From Bidens hawaiensis (lineage: Eukaryota > Streptophyta > Magnoliopsida > Asterales > Asteraceae): a DNA stretch of 64,000 nucleotides. Made by a program: the position numbers and the translations under genes. Position 1 is the stretch's first letter. Each line of letters starts with the position of its first letter. A model generated the notes under the pieces. The model made no database searches and was not told where the DNA came from. It worked only from the letters and a program-made list of their open reading frames with translations. Of this stretch, positions 1 to 11,684 are shown in pieces. The stretch covers positions 27,538 to 91,537 of the forward strand of contig JAIQDT010009022.1 of NCBI GenBank assembly GCA_021521415.1. The letters are read 5' to 3'.

Positions 1-671
1 TGATCCTGAAAATCTGAATTCAGCTCGAACCACCAATTCGTGGATTCCCCTGAAAATAATTCAGTAAAGTGAGGTGGGGAATTTAAACTAGTCATCAAAC
101 CATGATCCTTGAGCCCAGATATCCTTCTTCTAATCCTTTTAGCCAATTTTTTAAACCTTGACACGTCCCGATTGAAGATTGAGTACGGTTCATGTTTTGG
201 TTTTTCACAATCAAGGTAGTCTGTCGGAAGAACTGAATCAACTACTACCTCATGGCTCCTCTCACAGAGTTTCTCCTCAATCCCCACACTTGGCTCGTTA
301 TATAGTAAATCTTCAAGCAATTTCAAATCACCAAGTGGGTCAAACTCTCCATCATCCATCACTGTAAAATCAACCAACTCGTCACCAAACTCATCCCTAA
401 ACTCGTCTTCCCACAAAGGAACATACTCCTCTAACTGATATTCCATCCCATCATTCTCAAATTCAATAACCGGCTCACTAATTTGCGAATTAGTCATTAA
501 ACCAAGCCGAATTCCATCTAAAGCTTGTTGGGTCGGAAATGGGGCATTTGGATTTGTATCATGATGGATACGTAACCAATCATACAGTACCTCATCCGGA
601 TCTGGTATTTTCTCAATGAATTCACCGGATGATTTTTCATAACCTAGAAGATTCCCCCTTAAATCAAACAT
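1..671 (-). CDS. Unidentified ORF downstream of the primer site of element A (partial)
   Basis: An uninterrupted minus-strand frame from ATG at 671-669 to the window edge, at least 223 codons. It is the first ORF after the tRNA-Asp primer site, where gag would be expected, but I see no retroviral gag core or zinc knuckle in the visible part. The visible protein is acidic in its first two thirds, with several Asp/Glu-Phe runs near residues 85-115. A basic patch of repeated Lys/Arg follows near residues 180-195, then Ser-Thr-Asn-Trp-Trp at about residue 213. An open frame of this length in an otherwise decayed neighbourhood suggests real coding history. It could be an extra ORF of an Athila relative or the gene of a large non-autonomous derivative. 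I do not recognise the family. Confidence 0.5.
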   Translation of the reverse strand, partial: MFDLRGNLLGYEKSSGEFIEKIPDPDEVLYDWLRIHHDTNPNAPFPTQQALDGIRLGLMTNSQISEPVIEFENDGMEYQLEEYVPLWEDEFRDEFGDELVDFTVMDDGEFDPLGDLKLLEDLLYNEPSVGIEEKLCERSHEVVVDSVLPTDYLDCEKPKHEPYSIFNRDVSRFKKLAKRIRRRISGLKDHGLMTSLNSPPHFTELFSGESTNWWFELNSDFQD

Positions 672-968
672 TAAACGTAACCGGGGTTTCACTCGATTTT
701 TCTCTTTTCAATCTAGAATCCTCTTTATCTCCATCTGCCAAATGGTGTAACATTTTTCTTCTTTGACTCCATTCCCGTAAGTCTCCATTACTGCAAACTT
801 AAACAAAAACGGATCACGGGTACCAGATAGTAGTATAAGAAAATTAATTAAAACTAAAATTAAACTACAACTTAACTATTTAAAGAAAACTAAAATAAAA
901 TATATATACAAAACTACAAAAGGCAAGTCCCCAAACTCGGGTCGTTCTCTAATCGTCTCAAACCGTGT
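672..968 (-). other. Leader of element A, non-coding
   Basis: About 300 bases between the primer site and the first ATG of the edge ORF. It is A/T-rich with no ORF or repeat that I can support, and is best read as the untranslated leader of the element. Confidence 0.5.
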
Positions 969-985
969 CCCCGGCAGCAGCGCCA
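969..985 (-). promoter_or_regulatory. Primer binding site, tRNA-Asp type (element A)
   Basis: The plus strand reads ccccggcagcagcgcca, close to the 3' end of plant tRNA-Asp (CCCCGGCAACGGCGCCA), with a few mismatches. It sits 6 bases inside the LTR edge at 992, the usual geometry for minus-strand cDNA priming. tRNA-Asp primers are typical of the Athila/Tat side of Ty3/gypsy. Confidence 0.75.
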
Positions 986-991
986 AAAACT

Positions 992-2689
992 TGATGTGCG
1001 AAAAGATATATATAAATATTAATAATTAATTCTCGCAATTCAACACTAAGTCTTAAGTTTATAAAACCAAACAATCCTAACAAAACTTCACACAAACGGC
1101 AAGTGTACCGGTCGCGTAGCAGCACAGTCTAATGGAAGTCCGGATGTCGAACACAAAGACACGTGAGAACGGCTCAGATAAATAACCCTAATCTAAGTCC
1201 TGCCTAAATAATATATTTATTTATCTTAATTATTTAAACTAACTAAACTTAAATTAGCTAACGGTAAAACTTAACGGAACTAACGATAATAAGAAAACGA
1301 ATCACCTAGGTAGGATGACTTAACAGTCGTAAAATGACACGGGTGCTAACATGTGGTTGCAACCAGAGTTCAAAAGATGAGCTAACATAGGTGAGGTCGA
1401 GGAAACCGGGTCCCTACGGTCAGTTTTACCAGAAAACCCTAACGACGTCTAGATAGCTTTTATTTCATGGTTGTTAATCTACGTACCCTAATAAATCATC
1501 ACTTGGTTCATGTATAACTTACAGATCTCACTAAGGCTCGAGCTAATTACAAACCTACGAGAAGAGGGGTAATTCAACACTAAAGACAAAATAACTCAAC
1601 TTACAAACTTAACCTAGCCGACAATGGGAAAACCGCACGTGGTCTCGCAACGACTAACCCGATCAACTAACTAGCAAGATAAGCCGACACCTAAGGTTTT
1701 GGTCCAACTCAAAGGTGGTGAACCTACTGATTTTAATGATCCAAGAAACACAAAGCATAATGGTATGCCTACCACAATCAATCAACACACAAAGTATTAA
1801 CCGAAACATGCAATTAACGCCTACATGAAACTAATTCATGCAATAATCAACCACATGGGGCACATGCAACCTGAGATACATCTATGGCAGCGGGTATACA
1901 CGGAATAATATCATAAAATATGAACTTTACAATAGAAAAACAATCAACCACTTGTTAAGCACCCTAAACTAGTTAATTTTAACCGTTAAACATCAAACCT
2001 AGGTGATTCAAACAAGTTTAGCCACTCATTATGAACGAACAGTAGATAATAATCATAATTAAGCTCAAGGTATCCATTACAAACTGATTGGAACATGTTT
2101 CAAAGTCTAAAACTCAAAAACGAACTCACAAACGTTAAAACAAGCGAAAACGACAACCAGTTGATGAAACTCCGATCCCGAAGCTCCTCCTCCTTGGTAT
2201 TTCGACTTTAACTGATCTTGGAAGGCTGGAATGATGTTTATTTTCATTCATAGGGTTTAGGGTTTTTAAATATATCATTAAACACCCCTTCCTAATATAA
2301 AACATGTTAAAACAAGCCCACAAGGCCCACTAGAAGACAAAATAGACGTTTTTATGATTTCTCAACATTCTTGGCAGCATTGGGACATGTTGGAATCCAC
2401 CACATGCTTCTTGAATGGTATGACCTGGTCGCGTAGCTTGGCCATGCCATTTTCTGACGTTTTTCAACTTCCAGCTCGTTTATCTTCGTACGCGCGTATC
2501 GGCTTCATCCGAGCTCCGTTTTAGCTGATTCTTTATCCATTTAACTCGTTTTCTCGCTCTCCTCAACATTGGAATCTAAAATAATCAAAAAAATGTAATT
2601 TCATGCAAGAATAATAAATAATCGTTAACGGTTTACGCACAAAACAACACAAAAACGGGATAAACCGCTATGTGTTTTGCAACACATCA
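992..2689 (-). repeat. 5' LTR of Athila-like element A
   Basis: 1698-bp LTR bounded by TGATGTG and CACATCA. Near its left end it carries the block around ggcaagtgtaccgg (1098-1112), also found at the same place in the LTRs at 23114 and 41689. A diverged relative of its right half occurs at 46131-46273 plus 48665-49270. No protein is encoded; short open frames here are chance. Confidence 0.75.
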
Positions 2690-5600
2690 GTTCAGATTCT
2701 GATTTTTTGAGTTTTTCTTTTCTTTTCAGTTTAATGTATTGATCCAACACTGACTCTTTAGATAGGTTCTCAACTACTGCAGGCTTCACCCCTTTCTCTA
2801 ACAGGTATCCACACATACCTCCAAACTTTTTCTTCAGGGCTTCAATCTTTTCAATCTCATCATTTTCTTTGACAAATTTTTCTTTCACTTTATCTCTTTC
2901 ACTGTTGTAGAGTCCTTGAAGCTTGTCAAATGTATAGTGTGTTAGATCCTTCTCTGAATAGTCATGTTTTCTCAGATATTCTCTGAATTTCTGACTATCT
3001 CTGTTCTTTTCTTCCATCTTTTTCTTGAAACCATCCCTCTCCTTGTCAAGTCTCTTTTGTAACTGATCATCATCAAGATCAGCCAAAGTTTCAAAACTTA
3101 TGCCATACCTTCTCAACTTTACAACCAATGGATGACTTCTTTTGGCTTCCCCCATACTTAACTCAATGTTGGCTCTCTGCTCATCAATCATTTCAACTTG
3201 TGGGGACTCAAAATTAACAGCTTCACCTCCTTTCCCTTGATCATAATTGTTCTCATCAGAATCATCAGTTTCATGATCCTCTTCAGTTGATACATTAACT
3301 GCATCTATCTTTGGCTCATCTGAGGATGAACGTTCTGAATTTGGATTACTGGTAAAAGGAACATCAGGTACACCAGGTAGCTTTTCTCATGGTCCCAGAG
3401 TTTGCAATGGTACTGCTCTGATAGGATTTGTATCATCATCAGGCTAAGATTCAGCTTTTCTTTTCCTTACATATACCTGTTCAAATTTTTTTATCTCTTT
3501 CCATCCTGATTCTGGTGATGTTTGCCATCATCTCTTCAATAGTTTCACCAGATGGCCTCTCAGATTCCCTTGCAGGTTCCTGTTGGGGCATTTTTTCAGG
3601 TTCATGAGCCTTTTTGGACTCAGGTGAAGTTCTTTTATCAAATTTGCTCAATACTATGGCCAGAGAGTTGTCTACTTCCTCAATTCTTTTCAGCTTAATC
3701 AAAGCATCAATTACTTCTTGATCAGCCACATCATCAATGATTTCTTTTGCAAGTTTGGCTTGTTTGATCAAGGCTTCCTGTTCTGCCATTTCTTCAGGAG
3801 TCAGGGATTGGGCCAGAATTTCCCTATCCCTTGTTTCTCTCAGAATATTCTCTTGTTCTCTTAAGGCAGCATCAGCAGCAATAGCATCACTTTAAACAAC
3901 ACATCTTTTTCTGGATATACCTTCATAGGCTCTTCTTCTGTAACATTTTCCTTGCCTTTATCCATTCTTTTAGGCACTTCTTCCTCATCATCATTAGATT
4001 GTCTATAATCATCAATCTCCTTTTCAAGTGCTTCTAACTCAGGGTCATACTCTACCCTCTTGGAGCTTTCTGGTTGTTCAGTTTGAGTGATAGGCTCCTC
4101 AGTAGCAGTGTTCCCTTCATTCATCACTTCAGTGTCTACTCCAGTTTGAATGTCAGTTAAGACATCAGTAGCTGTATCAGTAGCATCTACATTCTCTTCA
4201 ACATTTGTCTTATCAATTCCATCCTCTATCTCAACATTCTCTTCATCCCTTTCCACATTTACTATTTCATCATTGTAATTATAGTCCTGTTCCCCAACAT
4301 CTGATCTATCACCTTCATACTCATCATCCTCAATTCTCCTTTCCTCACTACTCTCATCTCCATCATCATAAACATTCATAATCAATTTCAAAGCATTCAT
4401 AGTTTCAGCACTTCTATCCATCTCCTTCTCAGTTTCAATATTTTCAACAGAGTCAGTTGGTCTCTTCTCATTCTCCCCCTGTTTTGGGGAAGCTGAGGTC
4501 TTCTCAACCTCCTGCTCCAGGGCTTGAATTTTTAAGTTTGCTTGAACCAACTGTTTTAGCTAAATTACATTTTCATCGATCACCTCCTCATCCCTTCTCT
4601 TCAATTCAGCATTTTCTAACATTAAATCCAGATTTCTCTGGATTAAGTCTGTGTAAGTGAGTGGTGTTGTAGGTGGTGATTTGGAGAATGGTTCATGTTC
4701 AGGTTGTTCTTGGTCTGTGGTGTGAGTTTGGAATATAGGTAGTGGTGGTGATTGTGTGTGATGTGGGCTTGGAATGAATTGATCTGAGTGAATTAGGCTA
4801 GATGTTGGTGGTGTTTGCGGTGTTGGGGATACATGTGTTGATGTTTCAGGTTGTCTTATGGTTAGGGTTTGGGGTGGGAATTGAGTGGTTTGATGTGGTA
4901 GAGTTCGTGGTGGTGATGGTATAATGGGTTGGTCAATGTGTGGTGGTGATGGAATAATGGGTTGTTCTGGTTGCTCTGGTTGCTCCCCTTGATTGTATGC
5001 ACCAACAATCATTGCTCCTCCATCCCATCCATCATCAATGTCGTCACCTCCATCAAATTCATCACTTCACTTCCAACAAACATCTTCTCCTCCTTCTTCC
5101 TCTGAGCTTAACTCAGGCACTGGCATCACCTCCAAGTTATGATCCAACAACCATGGCAAAATTTCAAATGGAACTTCAGAATTGAATCTATTGGCAGCAC
5201 CCGGATTCTTAATTCTCTTGTAAGTGTTAGGATTCTGCAGTAGGTGTGTTATGCCAATAGTGGGTAGATCTTGTAATTCACTGTTAAAGATTATCTTTAG
5301 GAACCTTGGGTACTGCAGAAATCTATCTACCTCAGCCTTCTTTAAATTTGAAACCAATCCCTCAAAGATCATCTTTGAGAAATTAAATGGCAAATCATAA
5401 ATGATTGCGACAGTGGCATTTGCTAGATCACGACTCATCAAAGTCCATGATCCTTTTCGTGGAGCAAACCCCTGTATCACATGATGAATAAGGAATCTAT
5501 ATAACATACGGAACATTCTTTTTTGAAACTGTCCATCATGTAGAGTTCCCTGATAACCCATCGTCTCTTCAAATATTCTCATCAGGTGTGTTGTATTGAT

Positions 5601-5918
5601 GTTTATTGGGTTATGGTCATCATCATTCAACCGTAAGCATCTTCTAATCACTCTTTCAGTTATGTGTATATCTTGTCTTGCAACTGTTGCTTCGATTCTC
5701 TTTCCATTGATATCTTCAACAAGTTCTGCAGATCTCCATAAATCCAGTGAATTATTTCTGTAGATGACAGGACTTTCAATGAAAGCAAATCTGACAATTG
5801 ATCGAGCCATCCATGTAATCATTCTTTCCATCGGCTCGTTGTCAGGTGTGACTTGCAATAGTGCACACATATTATGCTTCTTCTCGAAGAAGTATTTAGG
5901 TTGTTCTTCTTCTGCCAT
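2690..5918 (-). pseudogene. Third (env-position) ORF of the Sirevirus, interrupted
   Basis: Starts at ATG 5918 and runs about 1075 codons to the insertion of element A at 2690, where the frame is cut after a Lys/Ser/Glu run. Residues 1-283 look globular, with a Phe-Phe-Glu-Lys start, an Ile-Arg-Arg-Cys-Leu-Arg-Leu stretch near 130 and Asn-Phe-Ser-Lys-Met-Ile-Phe near 180. The next part is Pro/Thr/Gln-rich (codons at 4560-5012), then strongly acidic (3900-4450), then Glu/Lys coiled-coil-like (2690-3800). Lesions seen are stops at 5067 (TGA) and 4560 (TAG) with the frame continuing, and frame changes near 3885 and 3495. Proteins with this N-terminal pattern are, from memory, common in Asteraceae annotations next to copia pol genes. 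No transmembrane segment is evident, so an envelope role is not supported. Function unknown. Confidence 0.7.
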
Positions 5919-6399
5919 ATCTGAATATCACAATCAAACATATTCAAAGTGAAATTAGTCATAAAGTTCAGTACTTTAAGTAATTTCAAGGTATAAAAAT
6001 GAAGAAAAAGAGAGAAATTTCATTAAGAACCTGTTCTTCGACAAATTTATAACCTAAACACAGAAACAGAATATTAGTAATCAGATACATAATCAAAGCC
6101 CATTATCGTCTAATCGTGATCGGAAAACATATTATTATTGCTTACCGAGTCAGAATTAGAGGGCTAATTCAAGTTAGGGCTTGGATTAAAGATGAATGCG
6201 ATAAGTCGGTTTAGGTTTCTTTGCGAGTAAGCAGTTGCAGTGGAAGAGAGAGAGGGAAAAGTAATGTTGAAAATTTTGCCTAACTCCCTCTTATATACCT
6301 TTTGAAAGTGGGTTTTAAATGCCTTTTGTCATTTTGTGAATTATTAGCTGTCAAACAGTAACATTATCCACTTGATATATTAAAAGTATTTATCTTTTA
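5919..6399 (-). other. Leader upstream of the third ORF
   Basis: A/T-rich stretch immediately upstream of the ATG at 5918 on the minus strand, without an ORF. It includes a purine/pyrimidine-biased segment near 6240-6260 and probably holds the start of any third-ORF transcript. No clear TATA element can be singled out. Confidence 0.35.
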
Positions 6400-7780
6400 A
6401 GTTAAGCAGACCTTACTCGGAAAAGTAAATCTTTGCAAAGTCTACTCGGTATATGTCCACTTAAACAAATCTTACCCGATAAAATATCAAACCTTGCCTG
6501 GTAATATTTAAATTTACAAGGTTTGCCCGATCCTTTTCACTTACAAACCTTGCTTGGTCAAGCTAAGTAATTTAAAGTCAAGACACTATGAAGAAAGCTT
6601 ACCCGAAATACTAGATTTCTTGAGAAATTAATCACAAGACAAATAATCAAGTATGAAATATCAAATAATCATTCTTACTAGGAATCAATTAAGATCCCTG
6701 TATAAATTTCTTGAATTCAAATTAATTGACTTAATCTAGCATAAACCCTATTGGAATAAGGATCATAATCAATCAATCATAAAAAAAAGAAACATATTCA
6801 ATCAAGCATACTTGGAAGCATAGTGTGCCCGAGCAACCTTTCTGAAGTATAGTGTGCCCGAACAACATTCTTATGCCAAGTATACCCGAATAACCTTCCT
6901 ATAGTACAAAGTGTGCCCGGAAAAGGACTTCTAGCAGACAGTGTACTTGGAAAGTCAAGTTTTGAAATTACCAAGTATATTGAGGGAACAGAAGTGTACC
7001 CGAAATATAAAGTATGCCCGGAAAACAAAGTTTTCCCGGAAACACTTGTAATCTCAAACGAAATCATAAACACAAATATCACAGAGCATGCTAGGAATGA
7101 AATTAAAACACATAAACATTTAAGTGTGCTATAGTCTAAAATTTCAAAACTCTTGCCCGAATACCCTATGTTAGCACTAAGCTTGCTAGGATACACATAT
7201 TCAATCATCAGGTATGCCCCTACCCGAGGGATTTCAACATGTCAAACCATACCCGAAAATGACAAACTTAAACAATAATATCTAAGTGTGCCCGGAAAGG
7301 TTAACAAACCTTTCCTAACAACATATTCACACAAATCACAAAGTTACTCAGTGTACTAATCCTAAGTTCACAAAGTTTTCTTGAACTAACAATCAACATA
7401 TAAAATGCAAAGCTTGCCCGAAACAAGAATTTCTTGTTAAAAGCTAGCTATAACACATAATAATCTCAAGACTTCAAGCTTGCTCGGGAAATGAGTACAA
7501 CAGTGTACTCTACCCGGAAAGTGTAAACACTTTAAAGCATGCCCGAAAGTCATAAACTTAGTCAAAAATGACTAAGCTTGCACGGAAAGGTCATAAAGCA
7601 TCAAACCTTACCCGATATAGATATTCAAACATATTCAACTGTTTTGTGCCCGGAAAGGTTATAAAACATCAAACCTTACCCGAACTAACATATTCAAACA
7701 TATTCAACTGTTTTGTGCCCGGAAATGTTATAAAACATCAAACCTTACCCGAACTAACATATTCAACCTATTAAAGGCAA
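6400..7780 (-). promoter_or_regulatory. Array of about 30 short CCCG motifs upstream of the third ORF
   Basis: I count about 30 copies of a short word of the form (t/c)t(g/a)cccg(a/g), often followed by aaa, spaced some 20-60 bases apart between 6414 and 7750. Examples are at 6472, 6522, 6829, 6912, 7012, 7287, 7415, 7605 and 7715. The same word family is dense in this element's own LTR (17500-18140). Repeated conserved motifs in LTRs are known for Sireviruses. Finding them between RNase H and the third ORF suggests a second promoter/enhancer or an old LTR-derived duplication. Regulatory function is inference. Confidence 0.5.
7625..7760. repeat. 66-bp direct tandem repeat, two copies
   Basis: Two near-identical units starting about 7625 and 7691, each with cattcaactgttttgtgccc followed by a ggaaa and an acccgaac word. 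The array shows how the CCCG motif cluster may grow by local duplication. Confidence 0.6.
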
Positions 7781-9611
7781 AATGCAACACTTTTTGACTT
7801 AAACCACTTTTTCAAAATATATTTTTCATTTCAGATCATAGTTTAAGAGCAAATGGTGCATTTAGAGATCAAATTTAGTTATATTTCTCTTCAAAGTAGT
7901 TTGTTCCATTTTCAGAAAAGATCTCAAGAATGGGATCATATTGACTAAGTAGCTTTCTCAATACTTCATTCTCAGTATTATTATGACAACTTAGATAGGT
8001 TAACAGCAGGTATAAACTTATCATGAGTTTCATTTATTTGGTGATATGATTAAGGTTCATTTAGTAGCATAATGCATTAGTGGTCAACACTGTGCTATGA
8101 TGTCTCATATTTTTTCTCAAAGCTTATTTGGCTTTCCCCAGATCACCCCAATTTGACTCCAAACTCCTGTATTTGGTCAAAACTTATTTTTGTATGACAG
8201 AACTTATTGAATCTTTTTGTATTTTTGATTTTCAAACATATATAAAGGTTGAACGTTGGACTTACTGTTAAATAACAGGCCTTTCATTCAAAATGAGACA
8301 GATTTTGTCAACATCTTTGTAGTTCTTAGTTGTAACCCTCTTGTTTGATAAAATATTTAAAACACTTATCAACTTTTGGTTGATTTATTTATTCTTCCCC
8401 TTGTTTTTAATATTTTCTCAAATTTTCAAACACATGTTCTTTGTCATATTTAAAGATGTTTCATTTTTGGTTGACCAAATAACAACAGGCTTGTGTATGA
8501 CTGGGTAATCACTTTTCTGCCTATCATTTGGAGAGATTTACCTTGAGACATACAAAGACAACTATGTATCTCCACATAAAGATTAGCATTTTCATTATGT
8601 TTATATCACCTTAGATTTTACATCATCATGGGAAAGCAACCATACATGTTAATGACTATACTAAGGCCCTTTCAGCCTATTAAATCCATATGATTGGCTA
8701 AGTAGACAATGTACTATCATTTCCCAATTTGAACAGTTTAATATTCAATTACCCCAATATCTCTTCATTGTCAGGCAAATGGCTATCCTGTTTGACCACA
8801 AGTGGTCAACAGGACCAAACATACATGTGAATATATGTCCTTTCAAAGTCAGAGCTATTGACATAGTTTTAAGTGAAGGAATAAGAAACAAGCCATAATT
8901 GCCCCAAATGCATTCATATCAGGTTAATGGCTATCCTTTGAATATGTAGAGATTCAAGGACCAAACATACACAGGTGCATATCCTTCCAACTGGGCAAAT
9001 GACATAGTTTTCAGCAAAAACAACTACTTGAGACTTTTCTTTAAAACTCCTTCTTTTAAGCTTCTTTAAAGCTTGAACTGAATAATCTTATCATATCTCT
9101 GCACCATTAATCAACTTGCTCATGTCTTGACCAAAATAAAGTATTTATGCAAAATTCATTAGAAAACTTCATTTTATCACTTATTTTTGACATAAGACTC
9201 ATTTTGACATAAACAGTTGTAACATACTCAAATCTTAATCAAACTTAATATTATCAAGACAAGTAGACAGTTCTATCATTCAAGGGCTATCCTATCTTAA
9301 TAACATCATAAGATCAAATAATGCACATATTCAAGCAATTAAGCAGTGATGTCAGATAAGCTTAAGTCAACTAGTAATTCATAACAAAAACACTTATCCT
9401 AACATCACAAATGCATATCAACTGATAAACATGCAAACATATCAATCAAATCAATCATGTTAAACTTTGCACACAAAATTAGTTAAAGCACATAACAGTT
9501 AACATATCAAGCAACATAATCAAGCATATTCACTAATCATTCATTATGTGTGACCTCTAATAGAATAATCAGTTAGCACATAGAGGCACACAACTAGGCA
9601 CACATCCTTAA
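7781..9611. other. Non-coding spacer between RNase H and the motif array
   Basis: A/T-rich spacer with no supported ORF. It contains a degenerate two-copy repeat (about 8752-8872 and 8904-9016) sharing ccccaa, atggctatcct, ggaccaaacatac and gacatagtttt blocks. Nothing else recognised. Confidence 0.4.
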
Positions 9612-11684
9612 TCAGATTTCATCAGAGTTGATCATTCCCAGGCCTTTCAGAAGAAAGTTGAACCTGGTTCTATCAAGTGGTTTGGTGAATAGGTCAGCCA
9701 AATTGTCACTTGTATCAACTCTTTGCATTTCAATCAAACCTTTTTCACTACAATCTTTGATGAAGTGATGTCTGATTTCAATGTGCTTAGTTTTAGAATG
9801 TTGAACTGGATTCTTAACAGTAAAATATGTAGCAGTATTGTCAATAAGAATAGGGGTGTTCAGAAAATTCAAACCATAGTCCAGCATCTGATTTTGAATC
9901 CATAGAACTTGTGCACAGCAGGCAGATGCAACAACATATTCAACTTCTGCAGTAGAGATTGAGATAGTAGTCTGCTTCTTGCATTGCCATGACACTATCC
10001 TTTCACCCAAAAATTAACATCCTCCTGAGGTTGAATTTCTGCTCATGTTACAGCCATCATAATTAATGTCTATATATGCAATTAGATCAAAATATTGGTT
10101 CTTTGGATACCAAATCCCTAAGTCTGGTCTTCCCTTCAAATATCTGAATATTCTTTTAACAACATTCATGTGGGAGGCTTTTGGACTTGATTGGAATCCT
10201 GCACACACACATACAAAAAACATGATATCTGGTCTTGTTGCAGTAAGATACATCAGAGATCCAATTTTGGCTCTATATTCATGTTCATCCACATGCTCCC
10301 CCTTTTCATCTTCAATCATCTTTTCTTTAGTGTCCATTGGAGTTAAAGCAGTTTTGTACTCATTACAGTTGAATTTGTTTAAGATGTCCTGCACATATTT
10401 ATTTTGGTGAATGAAGATCCCTTCAGCTTTTTGTTGAACTTGTAATCCAAGAAAGAAGTTTATTTCTCCCACAGAGCTCATGCTGTATTTGGACTTCATT
10501 ACCCCTTCAAACTCCATGCACATATGTTCATTTGTAGATCCAAAGATGATGTCATCCACATACACTTGTAACAGAAGCAAGTCTGATCCCTTTCTTTTGT
10601 AGAAGAGTGTCTTGTCAATGGCTCCTCTTTTAAAACCATTTTCAAGTAGATGATTTGAAAGCTCATCATACCATGCTCTAGGAGCCTGATGCAATCCATA
10701 AAGGGCTTTTTTAGCTTATATACCCTGTTTGGATACATTGGATCCTCAAAACCTGAAGGTTGAGCTACATACACCTCTTCATCAATCTTTCCATTTAGAA
10801 ATGCAGACTTAACATCAATCTGGGACACTTTAATGTTCTTTGAGGCAGCATATGGAAGAAAGATCCTGATAGCTTCAAGTCTTGCAACTGGTGCAAAGAC
10901 TTCCTCAAAGTCTATTCTTTCTTCTTGAAGACATCCTAGTGCCACAAGTCTAGCTTTATTCCAAAATCACCAAACCCCTTTCATCCCTTTTGTTTCTAAA
11001 AACCCATTTGGTTCCTAATGCATATATGTCTCTTGGCCTATCAACAAGATCCCACACATGTAGGTCTCTGAACTGTGCCAGTTCCTCTTGCATTGCTTCC
11101 ACCCAACTATTGTCTTTTAGTGCTTGAGCAATGTTCTTTGGCTCTATTTGGGATAGAAAGCAGGAGTAAAGGCAGATGTTTGCAATTTCAGAATGACTTC
11201 TTGTAACTCTTTCATGCAAATATCCAATGATGTTTTCAGAAGGATGATTCTTTTCCACATAAGGAGTTTGTACAATCATATCTGTAGACAAATTTGTGTC
11301 AAGTTTTGTTTCATTGAGATCTGGTACTTCAATGATCAAATCAGTTTCTGCATCATGAAATTCTGGTGCTTCATCATTATGTTGTCCTGAAGTAGATTCA
11401 CCATTGTTTTCTAAATTCAGTCTTTGAAATAGATCTTGAAATATTGCAGTAGATGCAGCTACTTCTTCACTTGCTTGGTTGCTTGTGTCTCCCTCATTAT
11501 GAACTTGATCATTCTGTACATCTTGATTGTCTTGATTTATCTCAGTATGATCATGTTTAGGACTGTGATTGTTTTCTTGATTATCTTCTTGAACTTGTTC
11601 AACAATGTCACATGAGGAATTCTTTACAAAAGTATATTCCTTTTCTTTTCTGGCAACCTTCTTCCACAATTCTTCCAAGTCCAA
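9612..11684 (-). pseudogene. Copia reverse transcriptase and RNase H
   Basis: The C-terminal half of pol. RT begins in the 10956-11684 frame (Ala-Leu-Gly-Thr-Lys-Trp-Val-Phe region) and continues at 10499-10945 (Asp-Val-Lys-Ser-Ala-Phe-Leu-Asn-Gly). It ends at 10014-10694, which holds the catalytic Tyr-Val-Asp-Asp. RNase H follows at 9612-10010, with His-Ile-Glu-Ile-Arg-His-His and Leu-Ala-Asp-Leu-Phe-Thr-Lys-Pro, the usual copia end. Breaks: frame changes near 10950 and 10700, and an in-frame TAA at 10014-10016 just before RNase H that fits a C-to-T change. The extra 200-odd residues at the start (acidic, Asn/Gln/His-rich) are the variable linker from integrase. Confidence 0.85.

Larger units (their letters stand above)
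1..2689 (-). mobile_element. Athila-like Ty3/gypsy element A (5' end only)
   Basis: The 5' end of a minus-strand LTR element that continues past the left edge. Reading on the minus strand from 2689, there is an LTR (2689 to 992), a 6-base spacer, a primer site resembling the 3' end of plant tRNA-Asp, then leader and an open frame from 671. The LTR opens TGATGTG and ends CACATCA on the plus strand, as do the two LTRs of the element at 23114-43563. It lies inside the third ORF of the Sirevirus at 2690-18231, so it inserted after that element. The expected 5-bp target copy would be gttca at 2690-2694, but the partner is outside the window. Confidence 0.75.

Noticed and set aside
2690..5918. Retroviral envelope glycoprotein
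   Set aside because: No signal peptide, transmembrane segment or cysteine-rich ectodomain is visible; only the position matches.
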